The notes: generated by a model from the letters alone, not told the origin. A DNA stretch of 32,335 bases from Aquabacterium sp. (GCF_014378415.1 NZ_JACMNS010000161.1:1-32335), one strand, 5' to 3'; positions 15,424 to 25,119 are shown, numbered from the stretch's first letter. Translations and numbers: made by a program.

Positions 15424-16089
15424 TCAGGGGCTGGTACTTCGGCGTGCCCGCGCCCGCGCCAACGCCGCTTCAATTGCCGATCGCTTGTCGTCCAGTTGGG
15501 CAGGGTCGGTCAGGCGCGATTCTTCAGCCAGGTTCGCCAGCTTGCGTTCGGCCTTGGCCTGCAGCCGGGCGTCGCTGTCCTGCTTGGCTTGTTCAACCCG
15601 CAATTGGTGAAACTCGTAGCGGCCTTGGGCTTGACGGGCCAGCGGGGCACTCCAGGCGGCCCAACCGGTCGGTTCTGGCGGCCCATCGGTGACCGGCACC
15701 AGCGAGATGCAGTCCACCGGGCAAGCGGGGATGCACAACTCGCAACCCGTGCACAAGTCTTCGATCACCGTGTGCATTTGCTTGGCGGCGCCGATGATGC
15801 AATCCACCGGGCAGGCCTTGATGCACAAGGTGCAGCCAATGCACCAAGCCTCGTCGATCACGGCCAGAAAGCGAGGGCCTTCCACGCCATGCTCAACGCT
15901 CAGGGGCAGGGCGGGCAGGCCGGTGGCTTGGGCCAGGCGTTGGATGCCTTCCTCGCCACCCGGCGGGCATTGGTTGATGCCCGCCTCGCCTGCCACGATG
16001 GCCTGCGCGTAGCTCGCACAATCGGGAAAGCCGCAGCGCGTGCATTGCGTCTGCGGCAAAAGGGCATTGATCTGGGCAGCGTCCAACAT
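15424..16089 (-). CDS. rsxB: Orphan RnfB/RsxB-like ferredoxin
   Basis: 221 residues. Three iron-sulfur sites are visible: the RnfB-specific 4Fe-4S motif Cys16-x2-Cys19-x4-Cys24 with Cys41, then two bacterial ferredoxin motifs, Cys83/86/89/93 with Cys97 and Cys113/116/119/123 with Cys127. In Rnf/Rsx complexes RnfB passes electrons between NADH or ferredoxin and the membrane. Here the start ATG at 16087-16089 leaves no N-terminal membrane helix, and none of rnfA, C, D, G or E is nearby. The last 75 residues are a charged helical extension rich in Lys, Glu, Ala and Arg. It is therefore probably a soluble polyferredoxin with a different partner. It starts 17 bases downstream of phaZ and could share its transcript. 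Confidence 0.85.
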   Translation of the reverse strand: MLDAAQINALLPQTQCTRCGFPDCASYAQAIVAGEAGINQCPPGGEEGIQRLAQATGLPALPLSVEHGVEGPRFLAVIDEAWCIGCTLCIKACPVDCIIGAAKQMHTVIEDLCTGCELCIPACPVDCISLVPVTDGPPEPTGWAAWSAPLARQAQGRYEFHQLRVEQAKQDSDARLQAKAERKLANLAEESRLTDPAQLDDKRSAIEAALARARARRSTSP

Positions 16090-16105
16090 GGCGCCGCAGT
16101 CTACG

Positions 16106-17386
16106 TCATGCCGCTTTTCTAACCTTGGCCGACTTGTTGTTGGCCGCGATGAAGTCGCGGATTTCCGGGTAGACCATCTCGCGCCAGCGGCGACCGGCAA
16201 AGATGCCGTAGTGACCGGCACCTTCCACAGTGTAGTGCTTCTGGCGCGATGCCGGGATACCCGAGCACAGATCGTGGGCCGCCTCGGTCTGGCCGGCGCC
16301 GGAGATGTCGTCCAACTCGCCTTCCACCGTCAGCAAGGCGGTGGTCTTGATGTCGGCGGGCTTGACCAGTTCGGGCACGCCTTTGAGGTTGCGCACTTCC
16401 CAGGTGCCGTTGACCAGCGAGAACTCCTGGAACACGATGCGGATCGTGTCCAGGTAATACTCGGCGGGCATGTCCAGCACGGCGTTGTACTCGTCGTAGA
16501 ACACGCGGTGGGCTTCGGCGCTGTCGTCGTCGCCGCGCAACAGGTCCAGGAAGTAGTCGTAATGCGACTCGCGGTGGCGGTCGGGGTTCATGGCCACAAA
16601 CCCGGTGTGCTGCAAAAAGCCCGGGTAGACGCGGCGGGTGGCGCCAGGGTAGTTGGTCGGCACGCGGTAAATCACGTTCGATTCAAACCACTCGAAGCTT
16701 TTGTTCATGGCCAGGTTGTTGACGGCCGTGGGCGATTTGCGCGCGTCAATCGGGCCGCCCATCATGGTCATGGTCAGTGGCGTTTGCTCACCGCGGCTGG
16801 CCATCAGGGAGACGGCGGCCAACACCGGCACCGTCGGCTGGCACACGGAAATCACGTGGACATCAGGACCCAATGCGCGGATGAACTCCTGCACGTAGTT
16901 GACGTAGTCGTCCAGGTGGAAGGCGCCTTCATCGACATGCACCATTCGGGCATCGACCCAGTCAGTGACGTAGACCTTGTGATCCTGCAACAGGGTTTTG
17001 ACGGTGTCGCGCAGCAAGGTGGAATGGTGACCTGACAGTGGTGCGACCACCAGCACGGAGGGCTGATCGCGCATGGTGCCCAGCAGCTTGGCGTTGTCGG
17101 TGAAGCGCTTGAAGCGCAACAGGCGGCAAAAAGGCTTGGCCAACACCACTTGCTCCTGGATCACCACATCGGTGCCATCCACCGTGACCTTGTTGATGCC
17201 GAACTCGGGCTTTTCGTATTCCTTGGTAAGGCGGTGCACCAAATCAAAGCCTGCCGACACCCGCTGTGCCTGGGGCACCTGGGCAAACGCCGACAAGGGG
17301 TTGCTGTAAAGCTTGGACGCCGCGCTGGCGAACTCGGAGAACGGGCTGATCCAGGCGCGGTTGGTTTCGTAGATTTGATAGAGCAT
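16106..17386 (-). CDS. phaZ: Intracellular polyhydroxyalkanoate depolymerase
   Basis: 426 residues, close to Ralstonia PhaZ1. It hydrolyses stored native PHB granules. The lipase-like box has a cysteine nucleophile instead of serine, SVCQP with Cys182; the later GELDD (Asp359/360) and GAGHYGIF (His392) supply the other triad members. The N-terminus [17 protein letters not shown] is highly typical, and there is no signal peptide, matching an intracellular enzyme. AGAGGT lies 8 bases before the ATG. A PhaR-like palindrome is found 68 bases upstream. PHA synthase and phasin genes are not in this window. Confidence 0.95.
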   Translation of the reverse strand: MLYQIYETNRAWISPFSEFASAASKLYSNPLSAFAQVPQAQRVSAGFDLVHRLTKEYEKPEFGINKVTVDGTDVVIQEQVVLAKPFCRLLRFKRFTDNAKLLGTMRDQPSVLVVAPLSGHHSTLLRDTVKTLLQDHKVYVTDWVDARMVHVDEGAFHLDDYVNYVQEFIRALGPDVHVISVCQPTVPVLAAVSLMASRGEQTPLTMTMMGGPIDARKSPTAVNNLAMNKSFEWFESNVIYRVPTNYPGATRRVYPGFLQHTGFVAMNPDRHRESHYDYFLDLLRGDDDSAEAHRVFYDEYNAVLDMPAEYYLDTIRIVFQEFSLVNGTWEVRNLKGVPELVKPADIKTTALLTVEGELDDISGAGQTEAAHDLCSGIPASRQKHYTVEGAGHYGIFAGRRWREMVYPEIRDFIAANNKSAKVRKAA

Positions 17387-17453
17387 GGGGCGACCTCTGT
17401 TGTGCAGTTCAAGCCTGTGTATCGCTGCCTAAAAAAACGCACCTTTTGGGCGC

Positions 17454-17470
17454 ATTGTGCAGTGCAGCAT
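17454..17470. promoter_or_regulatory. Possible PhaR-type binding site upstream of phaZ
   Basis: ATTGTGCAGTGCAGCAT is an imperfect palindrome with TGCA half-sites around a central G. TGC-rich palindromes of this kind are bound by PhaR in PHA producers, and the site lies 68 bases upstream of the phaZ start. The match to a defined consensus is from memory only. Confidence 0.35.
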
Positions 17471-17531
17471 AGACGACTTTGATCATCTTTGCACCGAGTT
17501 GGCTGACCCAAGAAGCACAACAAGTGCACGT

Positions 17532-17554
17532 CCACCCCGCAATTCCGGGGGTGG
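17532..17554 (+). repeat. Stem-loop upstream of the copper oxidase gene
   Basis: CCACCCC (17532-17538) pairs with GGGGTGG (17548-17554) around a 9-base loop. It lies between divergent phaZ and the oxidase gene, about 72 bases before the oxidase ATG. No T run follows. It may be an operator or chance in GC-rich DNA. Confidence 0.3.
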
Positions 17555-17626
17555 TGTCCCCCTTGATGAGGGATGACTAAAAAAATCGGCGTGCTAGATT
17601 TGCTTACACACTAGGGAGAACCCTTC

Positions 17627-19231
17627 ATGACCGGCCAATTTGCGCCCGCCTCATTCCTGCCTTTTAAAAAGAAAGCCCTGCATACCTGCTCGGCGCTGTT
17701 GCTGGCCGCTCTGGGTGTTCTGCCCACCACCAGCCATGCCGGTTTTTTTGACGACTTGGCCAATTTGTTCGGTGGCGGGGGCGGTACGACCACTCCGGGG
17801 GGCGGCACCACGGCACCCGGACAGGCCGTCATCCCCGCTGATGCTTACCTCAAGGGCACTTTCGGCGCGGTGGCCAGCTGGCCGCTGATCCCGATCCACG
17901 TGGTGCTGCTGCCCGATGGGCGGGTCATGAGCTATGGCACCGATGCCCAGGGCGTGCAGACCGCGCAGTTCAACTATGACATCTGGGACCCCAGCAAAGG
18001 CACCGGCACAGCCTCGCACCTGATGCTGCCCAACACCACGGGCACGGACCTCTTTTGCAATGCCCAGATCGTCGTGCCGTCCAGCGGCGCGGTGCTGCTG
18101 ACCGGGGGCGACCGCACGATCAATGGCGTGCGCAACTATTCGGCGGACGACGTCGATTTCTTCGACTACCGCTACAACGCCATGTCGGCCTCGCCCGATC
18201 GCATGAGCGCGCTGCGTTGGTATCCCAGCGTGGTGACCCTGGCCAATGGCAAGATCCTGGTGCTGGGCGGACGGGCTGATCCCAACACCCCCGCGCCGAC
18301 CCCGGATTTGTATTCCGAGGCAGAAGGCTGGCGCACGCTGCCGGGCGCCACCAGTGACGACGCGTATGGCATCCGCAATTGGAGCTACCCCCGGGCCTGG
18401 CAGGCGCCCAATGGCAAGGTCTTCGTGGCCACCATTTGGGGCGGCACTTATTACGTCGATCCGACCGGGGCTGGCTCGCTGGCCGCGACCCCGCTCAAAC
18501 TGACCGAAGGCGATGTTTACCTGCCCAGCGTGATGTACGCACCGGGCAAGATCCTCGCTTTCCGCAAGCTCAACAAGGCCGTCATCATCGACATCAACGG
18601 CGCCACGCCCACGGCCACCACGGTCAAAAGCGTGGGTCAGGATCGCTACCATGGCTCGGCCACGGTGCTGCCCAATGGGCAAGTGTTCGTCAATGGCGGC
18701 TCGATGGTGACCAACGTGGCCAATGGCGTGGCCTACCAGGCCAAGCTGTGGAACCCGACCACCAAGGCCTGGACGGTGGCCGCCACAGCTAAAAAGATGC
18801 GCCTCTACCACTCGGTCTCTTTGCTATTGCCCGATGCCACGGTGTTGACGGCAGGCGGGGGGGCCCCCGGCCCGGCCACCAACCTGAATGCCGAGATCTA
18901 CACGCCGCCCTATTTGTACAAGGCCGACAGCTCGCTGGCGGTGCGCCCGGTCATCCAGTCGGCGCCCACCGCGACCACCTGGGGTGCCAGCATCGCGGCC
19001 ACCACCGACGTGACGGGCATCAGCCGCGTTACCCTGGTCAAAACAGGGTCAGCCACTCACACGGTGGACTTTGACCAGCGCTTCATGGACTTGGGCTTCA
19101 CCGCCGCCGGCACCAACCTGACCATCCGGGTGCCCGCGTCGGCCAATGTCGCGCCGCCCGGCTACTACATGCTGTTTGTGTTCAATTCGGCCGGCGTGCC
19201 TTCGGTGGCCAAGATCATCAAGCTGGGCTGA
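17627..19231 (+). CDS. Secreted copper radical oxidase (galactose oxidase/glyoxal oxidase fold)
   Basis: 534 residues. A signal peptide ends near TSHA-G (about residue 38) and is followed by a Gly/Thr/Pro linker (49-65). A kelch-type beta-propeller occupies about 70-440 and a C-terminal immunoglobulin-like domain (DUF1929) about 437-534. By eye against galactose oxidase, all cofactor residues are kept: Cys144 (Cys228) and Tyr199 (Tyr272) for the thioether radical, Tyr394-His395 in LYHSVSLLLPD (Tyr495-His496), and His478 in THTVD (His581). Such enzymes oxidise primary alcohols or aldehydes with O2, giving H2O2. The stacking Trp290 of galactose oxidase aligns with Ala217, so galactose is not the assured substrate. 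GGGAGAA precedes the ATG. It is a single gene, with phaZ divergent and tyrB convergent. Confidence 0.9.
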   Translation: MTGQFAPASFLPFKKKALHTCSALLLAALGVLPTTSHAGFFDDLANLFGGGGGTTTPGGGTTAPGQAVIPADAYLKGTFGAVASWPLIPIHVVLLPDGRVMSYGTDAQGVQTAQFNYDIWDPSKGTGTASHLMLPNTTGTDLFCNAQIVVPSSGAVLLTGGDRTINGVRNYSADDVDFFDYRYNAMSASPDRMSALRWYPSVVTLANGKILVLGGRADPNTPAPTPDLYSEAEGWRTLPGATSDDAYGIRNWSYPRAWQAPNGKVFVATIWGGTYYVDPTGAGSLAATPLKLTEGDVYLPSVMYAPGKILAFRKLNKAVIIDINGATPTATTVKSVGQDRYHGSATVLPNGQVFVNGGSMVTNVANGVAYQAKLWNPTTKAWTVAATAKKMRLYHSVSLLLPDATVLTAGGGAPGPATNLNAEIYTPPYLYKADSSLAVRPVIQSAPTATTWGASIAATTDVTGISRVTLVKTGSATHTVDFDQRFMDLGFTAAGTNLTIRVPASANVAPPGYYMLFVFNSAGVPSVAKIIKLG

Positions 19232-19251
19232 TCCAGGTTTCATCCGCGCAT

Positions 19252-19280
19252 AAAAAAAGGGGGCTTGAAAAAGCCCCCTT
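19252..19280 (-). terminator. Terminator between copper oxidase and tyrB (strongest for tyrB)
   Basis: AAGGGGGCTT (19257-19266) pairs perfectly with AAGCCCCCTT (19271-19280) across a GAAA loop. Read on the minus strand the stem is followed by seven T residues (19252-19258, partly in the stem), a classic intrinsic terminator for tyrB. On the plus strand it may also stop the oxidase transcript, though with only TT after the stem. Confidence 0.9.
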
Positions 19281-19307
19281 GCTCATGCACTTGCTTCAAG
19301 TGGTGGC

Positions 19308-20507
19308 TTACAGCACCGCCTTGATTGCCTCGGCCACGGCCTTGATGTTGCCTTTGTTCAGCGCGGCCACGCAGATGCGGCCCGAGTCCACACCATAGAT
19401 GCCGAACTCCGAGCGCAGGCGCTGCATTTGCGTCGCGTTCAGGCCCGAGTAGCTGAACATGCCCTTCTGGCGGGTGATGAAGCTCAGGTCGTCGGTCACG
19501 CCAGCAGCCTTCAGTTCACTGACCAATGCTGTGCGCATCAACTTGATGCGGTCGCGCATGGTGGCCAGCTCTTCTTCCCACAGGGTGCGCAGGGCAGGCG
19601 TGGTCAGCACCAGGGCCACCACTTGCGCGCCGTGCGTAGGCGGGTTGGAGTAATTGGTGCGGATCACGCGCTTGAGCTGGCTCAACACGCGGGCGGCTTC
19701 TTCGCTTGATTCGCTGACGATGCTCAGGGCGCCGACGCGCTCGCCATACAGCGAGAAGCTCTTGGAGAAGCTGGTCGACACGAAGATGTTCAGGTCGGCG
19801 TCCAGGAACTTGATGACCACCTTGCCGTCCTCGGCGATGCCATGGCCAAAGCCTTGGTAGGCCATGTCCAGGAAGGGCACCAGGCCGCGTTCTTTCACGA
19901 CGCCAATGATCTGCGCCCACTGGGAATCGTCCAGGTCGTAGCCGGTCGGGTTGTGGCAGCAGGCGTGCAGCACGATGATGGTGCCGGCGGCGGCAGCCTT
20001 CAAGGTGGACAGCAGGCCGTCGAAGTTGACGCCCTTGTTGGCGGCGTCGTAGTAAGGGTAGGTGCCCACTTTGAACCCGGCGCTCTCGAACAGGGCGCGG
20101 TGGTTTTCCCAGCTGGGGTCAGAGATCAAAACCTGCGCATCGGGGTTCAGGCGCTTGAGGAAATCGGCGCCCAGCTTCAGGCCGCCCGTGCCGCCAATGG
20201 CTTGCGCGGTGGAAATGCGGCCAGCCTTGACGGCGGCGTGCTCGGCGCCAAACACCAGCGCTTGCACGGCCTTGTCGTAGGCGGCGATGCCTTCGATGGG
20301 CAAGTAGCCACGCGCCTTGGGCGCTTCCTGCATTTGCTGCTCGGCGGTGGCCACGCATTTCAGCAGGGGCAGCTTGCCCTGGTCGTCGGTGTACACGCCC
20401 ACGCCCAGGTTCACCTTGGCGGGATTGGGGTCGGCGTTGAATTGTTCGTTCAGGCCTAGGATCGGATCCCGGGGGGCCATTTCAACGGTGGCGAATAACG
20501 AGGCCAT
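19308..20507 (-). CDS. tyrB: Aromatic/aspartate amino acid aminotransferase
   Basis: 399 residues, class I aminotransferase using PLP. It moves the amino group between glutamate and aspartate or aromatic keto acids. The PLP lysine is Lys249 in [18 protein letters not shown]; Asn186 (HNPTG), Asp214 and Tyr217 (DMAYQGF) hold the cofactor, and the C-terminal [10 protein letters not shown] carries the carboxylate-binding Arg. Sequence cannot decide firmly between tyrB and aspC; TyrB-type naming follows Burkholderiales usage. AAGGA lies upstream of the ATG. It is divergent from uvrB across 71 bases, a pairing that is common in this order. Confidence 0.92.
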   Translation of the reverse strand: MASLFATVEMAPRDPILGLNEQFNADPNPAKVNLGVGVYTDDQGKLPLLKCVATAEQQMQEAPKARGYLPIEGIAAYDKAVQALVFGAEHAAVKAGRISTAQAIGGTGGLKLGADFLKRLNPDAQVLISDPSWENHRALFESAGFKVGTYPYYDAANKGVNFDGLLSTLKAAAAGTIIVLHACCHNPTGYDLDDSQWAQIIGVVKERGLVPFLDMAYQGFGHGIAEDGKVVIKFLDADLNIFVSTSFSKSFSLYGERVGALSIVSESSEEAARVLSQLKRVIRTNYSNPPTHGAQVVALVLTTPALRTLWEEELATMRDRIKLMRTALVSELKAAGVTDDLSFITRQKGMFSYSGLNATQMQRLRSEFGIYGVDSGRICVAALNKGNIKAVAEAIKAVL

Positions 20508-20578
20508 GCAAGCAGTCCTTGATCGGTTGGGATAAGCTGAAACCAGTTAACCCTTTATTTTATCGACCCGCGCCTCTC

Positions 20579-22720
20579 ATGTCAGATCCGATTGATATTT
20601 CTCTTGCCGCCCAGGTGCCCAAAGAGGGCGCCGACGCTGAGTCAGCGGGCCAATTCGTGAGTTTTCCGGACTCGCCTTTCCAACTTTATCAACCCTACCC
20701 CCCAGCGGGGGATCAGCCCACAGCCATCGATCTGCTGTGCGAAGGCGTGCAAGACGGCCTGGCCTACCAGACCCTGCTGGGCGTGACCGGATCGGGCAAA
20801 ACCTTCACCATGGCCAATGTGATCGCCCGGCAGGGGCGCCCCGCCATCGTGTTCGCGCCCAACAAAACCCTGGCGGCGCAGCTGTATTCAGAGTTCCGCG
20901 AGTTCTTCCCCAACAACGCGGTCGAGTACTTCGTCAGCTACTACGACTACTACCAGCCCGAAGCCTACGTGCCGCAGCGCGACCTTTTCATCGAGAAGGA
21001 CAGCGCCATCAACGAGGCCATCGAGCAGATGCGCCTGAGCGCCACCAAGAGCCTGCTTGAACGGCGCGACGTGGTCATCGTGGCCAGCGTGTCGGCCATT
21101 TACGGCATCGGCAGGCCCGAGGACTACATGCAGATGGTGCTGATGGCGCGCGTGGGCGACAAGGTCGGTCAGCGGGACGTGATTGCCCAGCTGATCCGCA
21201 TGCAGTACAAGCGCAATGATGCTGACTTCTCACGCGGTACCTTCCGTGTGCGTGGCGACACCATCGACGTTTTCCCGGCCGAGCACTCCGAGCTGGCCGT
21301 GCGGCTGGAGTTGTTCGACGACGAGATCGACTCCATCCAGTTGTTCGATCCGCTCACCGGCCGCGTGCGCCAGAAGATCCCGCGCTTCACCATCTACCCC
21401 AGCAGCCACTACGTGACGCCGCGTGAGCGCGTTCTGGTCGCCATCGAGGCCATCAAGCACGAGTTGAATGGCCGGGTGAAAGAGCTGGTCGGCATGGGCA
21501 AGCTGGTCGAGGCGCAACGCGTCGAGCAGCGCACCAAGTTCGATCTGGAAATGCTGCAAGAGATTGGCCACTGCAAGGGCATCGAGAACTACTCGCGCCA
21601 TTTGTCGGGCGCCAATCCGGGTGATCCTCCGCCCACTTTGGTCGACTACCTGCCGCGCGATGCGCTGATGTTCCTGGACGAGAGCCACGTGATGATTGGC
21701 CAGCTCAGCGCCATGTACAACGGAGACCGCTCGCGCAAGACCACGCTGGTCGAGTACGGCTTTCGCCTGCCATCGGCCCTGGACAACCGGCCCTTGAAGA
21801 TGGAAGAGTTCGAGACCAAGATGCGCCAAGTGGTGTTCGTGTCGGCCACGCCCGCTGCGTATGAAGCTGCTCACACGGGCCAGGTGGTGGAGCAGGTGGT
21901 GCGGCCCACCGGCCTGGTCGATCCGATGGTGGAGGTGCGCCCCGCCGTGCACCAGGTCGACGATGTGCTGCAAGAGATCCGCATCCGCGTCGAGAAAAAC
22001 GAGCGTGTGCTGATCACCACCTTGACCAAACGCATGTCAGAGCAGCTCACAGACTACCTGGCCGACAACGGCGTGAAGGTGCGCTACCTGCACTCCGACA
22101 TCGACACCGTCGAGCGGGTTGAAATCTTGCGCGATCTGCGCCTGGGCACCTTCGATGTGCTGGTCGGCATCAACCTGTTGCGCGAAGGTCTGGACATCCC
22201 CGAGGTGTCGCTGGTGGCGATCCTCGATGCCGACAAGGAGGGTTTCCTGCGCTCAGAGCGCAGCCTGATCCAGACCATAGGCCGGGCGGCGCGCAACCAG
22301 AATGGCCACGCCATTTTGTACGCCGACAAAATCACCGAATCCATGCGCAAGGCCATGGGCGAAACCGAGCGGCGGCGCCACAAGCAGATCGAGCACAATG
22401 AGCTGAACGGCATCACGCCCAAGACCGTCAAAAAGAAGGTCAAGGACATGATCGACGGCGTGATGTCCAACGCGGCCAAGGACGACTTGCGGGCCGCCGA
22501 AGCCCTGACGGCCTCCATGGCCGATGCGCCCGCCTTGAATGAAAAAGACCTGGGCAAGCGCATCAAGCAACTGGAAAAGCAGATGCTGGAACACGCGCGC
22601 AACCTGGAGTTCGAAAAAGCGGCGCGTCTGAGAGACCAGTTGAGCCTGCTGAAAGAACAAGCCTTTGGCGCCGTGGTCAGCGATCACATTGTGCCGATTC
22701 AGGCCGGTCGGCAACTGTAG
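20579..22720 (+). CDS. uvrB: Excinuclease ABC subunit B
   Basis: 713 residues. UvrB is the damage-verifying helicase-like core of nucleotide excision repair. Walker A is GVTGSGKT at 68-75, the DNA-clamping beta-hairpin is [15 protein letters not shown] at 121-135, DESHV is the Walker B region, [20 protein letters not shown] and QTIGRAARN are helicase motifs V and VI, and the UvrC-binding UVR coiled coil ([20 protein letters not shown]) lies near the C-terminus. I start at ATG 20579, which gives the usual N-terminus before [14 protein letters not shown]; the ribosome site is weak. I saw no LexA-type CTGT-N8-ACAG box in the short upstream region. The last 44 bases overlap the convergent diguanylate cyclase gene. 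Confidence 0.97.
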   Translation: MSDPIDISLAAQVPKEGADAESAGQFVSFPDSPFQLYQPYPPAGDQPTAIDLLCEGVQDGLAYQTLLGVTGSGKTFTMANVIARQGRPAIVFAPNKTLAAQLYSEFREFFPNNAVEYFVSYYDYYQPEAYVPQRDLFIEKDSAINEAIEQMRLSATKSLLERRDVVIVASVSAIYGIGRPEDYMQMVLMARVGDKVGQRDVIAQLIRMQYKRNDADFSRGTFRVRGDTIDVFPAEHSELAVRLELFDDEIDSIQLFDPLTGRVRQKIPRFTIYPSSHYVTPRERVLVAIEAIKHELNGRVKELVGMGKLVEAQRVEQRTKFDLEMLQEIGHCKGIENYSRHLSGANPGDPPPTLVDYLPRDALMFLDESHVMIGQLSAMYNGDRSRKTTLVEYGFRLPSALDNRPLKMEEFETKMRQVVFVSATPAAYEAAHTGQVVEQVVRPTGLVDPMVEVRPAVHQVDDVLQEIRIRVEKNERVLITTLTKRMSEQLTDYLADNGVKVRYLHSDIDTVERVEILRDLRLGTFDVLVGINLLREGLDIPEVSLVAILDADKEGFLRSERSLIQTIGRAARNQNGHAILYADKITESMRKAMGETERRRHKQIEHNELNGITPKTVKKKVKDMIDGVMSNAAKDDLRAAEALTASMADAPALNEKDLGKRIKQLEKQMLEHARNLEFEKAARLRDQLSLLKEQAFGAVVSDHIVPIQAGRQL

Positions 22721-23843
22721 TTCCAGGGGTCAGCGGCGGCTCCAGCTCGGTGCGGTCGCGCCCGTTGGATTTGGCGCGGTACAAGGCCTGATCGGCCCGC
22801 TCAAGCACCTGCTCGATGGTGTCCTGCGTGCTCCAGGTGGCGATGCCGCAAGAAAAGCGCGCGCGCAGATCCGCCGCGCCCTGACTCATCTGCGCTGAGC
22901 GAAGCTTGTCGCGCAAGCGTGTCATGGCGATCTGGGCCTGGTTGGCCGCTTCCGTTTCGGGCATCAGCACCAGGAACTCTTCACCACCCCAACGCCCGAT
23001 CACATCGGTTTCACGCAACACCGCGCTGCCTTGAAAAGCGAAGTTCACCAGCACCTCGTCGCCCACTGGGTGGCCATGGGTGTCGTTGATGTTTTTGAAG
23101 TGATCCAGGTCGATCAGGGCCACCGAGAAGTGGTGCCCGTTCAGCAGCGCTCGCTGCACTTCCGCTTCAAGGCGTTCCTGCATGTGGGCCCGGTTGTACA
23201 GGCCGGTCAAGCCATCGTGGATCGTGATGCGGCGCAGCGCTTTGGCGGCCGCCGCCAATGATCTCTTCTCATGAAAAGCGCGTTCGCGCATCAACCCGAA
23301 GCTGCGCGATTGAACCGTCATCAACACCAGCACAAAGCAGGAGGCCAGTATTTTCAAGGCCTCGGCGCGGGGATCCACATCGCTCAAGCCCAGCACCGTC
23401 ATGGCGCTCCAGGCGATGACCAGCATCGCGGTGGTCAGCCCACCCGTCCACGCGGCCACCTTGGGCCGCAGGCTCAAAAAGCCAAACACCTGGATCAGGC
23501 ACAGCGTCTGAAACGCGACCGAGCGCACCACGGGCGCCACCGCGTAACCGATGATCATGGCGCCACTGGCCCACAAGATCTGAGGCGCCACCAGCCCAGG
23601 GTCGGACCAGGTGCGGGTGAGGCCGCTGCGCACCAGTGGGTAGAAAACGCACAGCGCTACGCTGATGTAGCCCACGAAGAAATGCGCGGTCGCCTCCGAC
23701 ATCAATTGCCGAGGCACAGCGTAGGCCAGCAGCACGGCAATCCAGCACCCGTAGATCACCATGGATACCAAACACAGGCCCAGCCGCGCCTGCATGCGCC
23801 GATCCTTGCCAACGACCAGGTCGGACAACCATCGGCCGATCAT
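22677..23843 (-). CDS. Membrane diguanylate cyclase with intact I-site
   Basis: 388 residues. The N-terminal half (about 20-178) is a set of roughly six hydrophobic helices without a sensor domain I can name, followed by a short linker helix and a GGDEF domain at about 205-370. The active loop is GRWGGEEF (GGEEF 286-290), so it should make c-di-GMP from two GTP. RETD at 277-280, exactly five residues before GGEEF, is the inhibitory I-site for product feedback. The start codon overlaps the stop of the upstream paralog as ATGA. The 3' end runs 44 bases into uvrB on the opposite strand. Confidence 0.92.
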   Translation of the reverse strand: MIGRWLSDLVVGKDRRMQARLGLCLVSMVIYGCWIAVLLAYAVPRQLMSEATAHFFVGYISVALCVFYPLVRSGLTRTWSDPGLVAPQILWASGAMIIGYAVAPVVRSVAFQTLCLIQVFGFLSLRPKVAAWTGGLTTAMLVIAWSAMTVLGLSDVDPRAEALKILASCFVLVLMTVQSRSFGLMRERAFHEKRSLAAAAKALRRITIHDGLTGLYNRAHMQERLEAEVQRALLNGHHFSVALIDLDHFKNINDTHGHPVGDEVLVNFAFQGSAVLRETDVIGRWGGEEFLVLMPETEAANQAQIAMTRLRDKLRSAQMSQGAADLRARFSCGIATWSTQDTIEQVLERADQALYRAKSNGRDRTELEPPLTPGTTVADRPESAQCDR

Positions 23844-24919
23844 GCGCTGGCCGCCATGACCTGATCGCGCCCGCCATGCTTGGCCTGGTACAGCGCCCGG
23901 TCGGCGCGCTCCAGCGTCGAGTTCACGTTCAGGTCGTCACCGTGTTCACACGCTCCGGCAGACAGGGTCACGCACAAGCCCGCAGCATGCTGCCCCCAGT
24001 CGTGTTCGCTGACGGCGCGGCGAACCGCTTCCAGGGTGTCCATGGCCGCTGGCAGCAGCGTTTCAGGCATCAGCAGCAAAAACTCCTCGCCGCCCCAGCG
24101 GGCCAGGGCATGCGTCGGGCCGATGGCGCCCTGGGCCAGGCGCGACACCTCGCGCAGCACCACATCACCAACGGCATGACCATGCTGGTCGTTCACGCGT
24201 TTGAAAAAATCGATGTCCAGGATTGCCACGCAAAAGGGGCGACGGCAACGGTGATTGCGCCGCACCTCCTCGTCCAGCAAGGTCTGAAAATGGCGCCGGT
24301 TGAACAACTGCGTCAGCCCATCGCGGATCGACAGCGCATTCAATTGCGCCACCGTGCGCTCCAGCTCCAGCTGTTGCTGTTTGCGGTGCTGGTTGACCCC
24401 TTGCCCAATCTGCGTGACCACCAACAGAACGCACAGCGTGACGCTGGCCATGGCCACGTTGACGAACTCGGCGCCCATGTCGATGGACGATGGCGAGCAC
24501 TGCAGGATGAGCAACACGGTGCCGATCAGCATCGCGTAAGCGCTGGCCGCCGCCAGCCGCACCTGCACCTTGCTCATCCTCCGCATGTCGTACAAGATCG
24601 TGAGGCACAGCCATTGCAAAGCCAGCCCCCGCGCCATCGGGATCAGGGCATAGGCCAGCATCACCATGCTCGCGTTGAACAACACCCGTTGAAACGCCAG
24701 CGAAGAATCCTGGGCCAGGGCGGTGCTCATGCCGCTGCGCACCAGCCCATAAAACGTGCCGATGCCCACCACGTTGTAGCCAATCACCACGGCGGACTGC
24801 CAAGGCTGCACAAACCCCATGCTGGCGCAGGCCACCAGCAGCATCGCGATGAACGCATAGCTGGGCAAGGTCAGCGCCAGCCGCCGCACGCCGTCATGCA
24901 CAGGCCCGAGCGGGCCCAT
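23840..24919 (-). CDS. Membrane diguanylate cyclase lacking the I-site
   Basis: About 359 residues from ATG 24917-24919. Architecture matches the downstream gene: hydrophobic helices over the first 170 residues, with the shared LVRSG segment, then a GGDEF domain with ARWGGEEF (GGEEF 276-280). At the I-site position the residues are GPTH instead of RxxD, so product inhibition at the primary site should be lost. I chose this start because it places the first helix as in the paralog; ATG 24980-24982 would add 21 residues and is an alternative, and the open frame extends further to 25093. The GTG/ATG region carries only weak ribosome sites. It is the first gene of the pair. Confidence 0.88.
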   Translation of the reverse strand: MGPLGPVHDGVRRLALTLPSYAFIAMLLVACASMGFVQPWQSAVVIGYNVVGIGTFYGLVRSGMSTALAQDSSLAFQRVLFNASMVMLAYALIPMARGLALQWLCLTILYDMRRMSKVQVRLAAASAYAMLIGTVLLILQCSPSSIDMGAEFVNVAMASVTLCVLLVVTQIGQGVNQHRKQQQLELERTVAQLNALSIRDGLTQLFNRRHFQTLLDEEVRRNHRCRRPFCVAILDIDFFKRVNDQHGHAVGDVVLREVSRLAQGAIGPTHALARWGGEEFLLLMPETLLPAAMDTLEAVRRAVSEHDWGQHAAGLCVTLSAGACEHGDDLNVNSTLERADRALYQAKHGGRDQVMAASA

Positions 24920-25119
24920 GATCACTCGCGCTAGCGCGGATCTTGGGGGGGCATCAAATGAAACGGGCGGTGCGTATAACATTAGCGTGGTTAGTCGGAG
25001 CCCCACGGCCCCTTGGTGGCATATCGGCCGTTTTGCGCGCACATTGAGCATCCCGCCGTGAGCAAGGGGCATCAAAGAGGGCGACAATCCCAACTTGTTG
25101 ACTGCATTGTTCGCTCACT

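Noticed and set aside
20508..20578. Search for a LexA (SOS) box between tyrB and uvrB
   Set aside because: Only a CTGAAACCAG sequence with too short a spacing is present; it does not fit CTGT-N8-ACAG.
24927..24938. Perfect palindrome CGCGCTAGCGCG just before the first diguanylate cyclase
   Set aside because: Twelve-base GC palindromes are frequent in such DNA and this one has no other promoter feature close by; depending on the start chosen it is inside the coding region.
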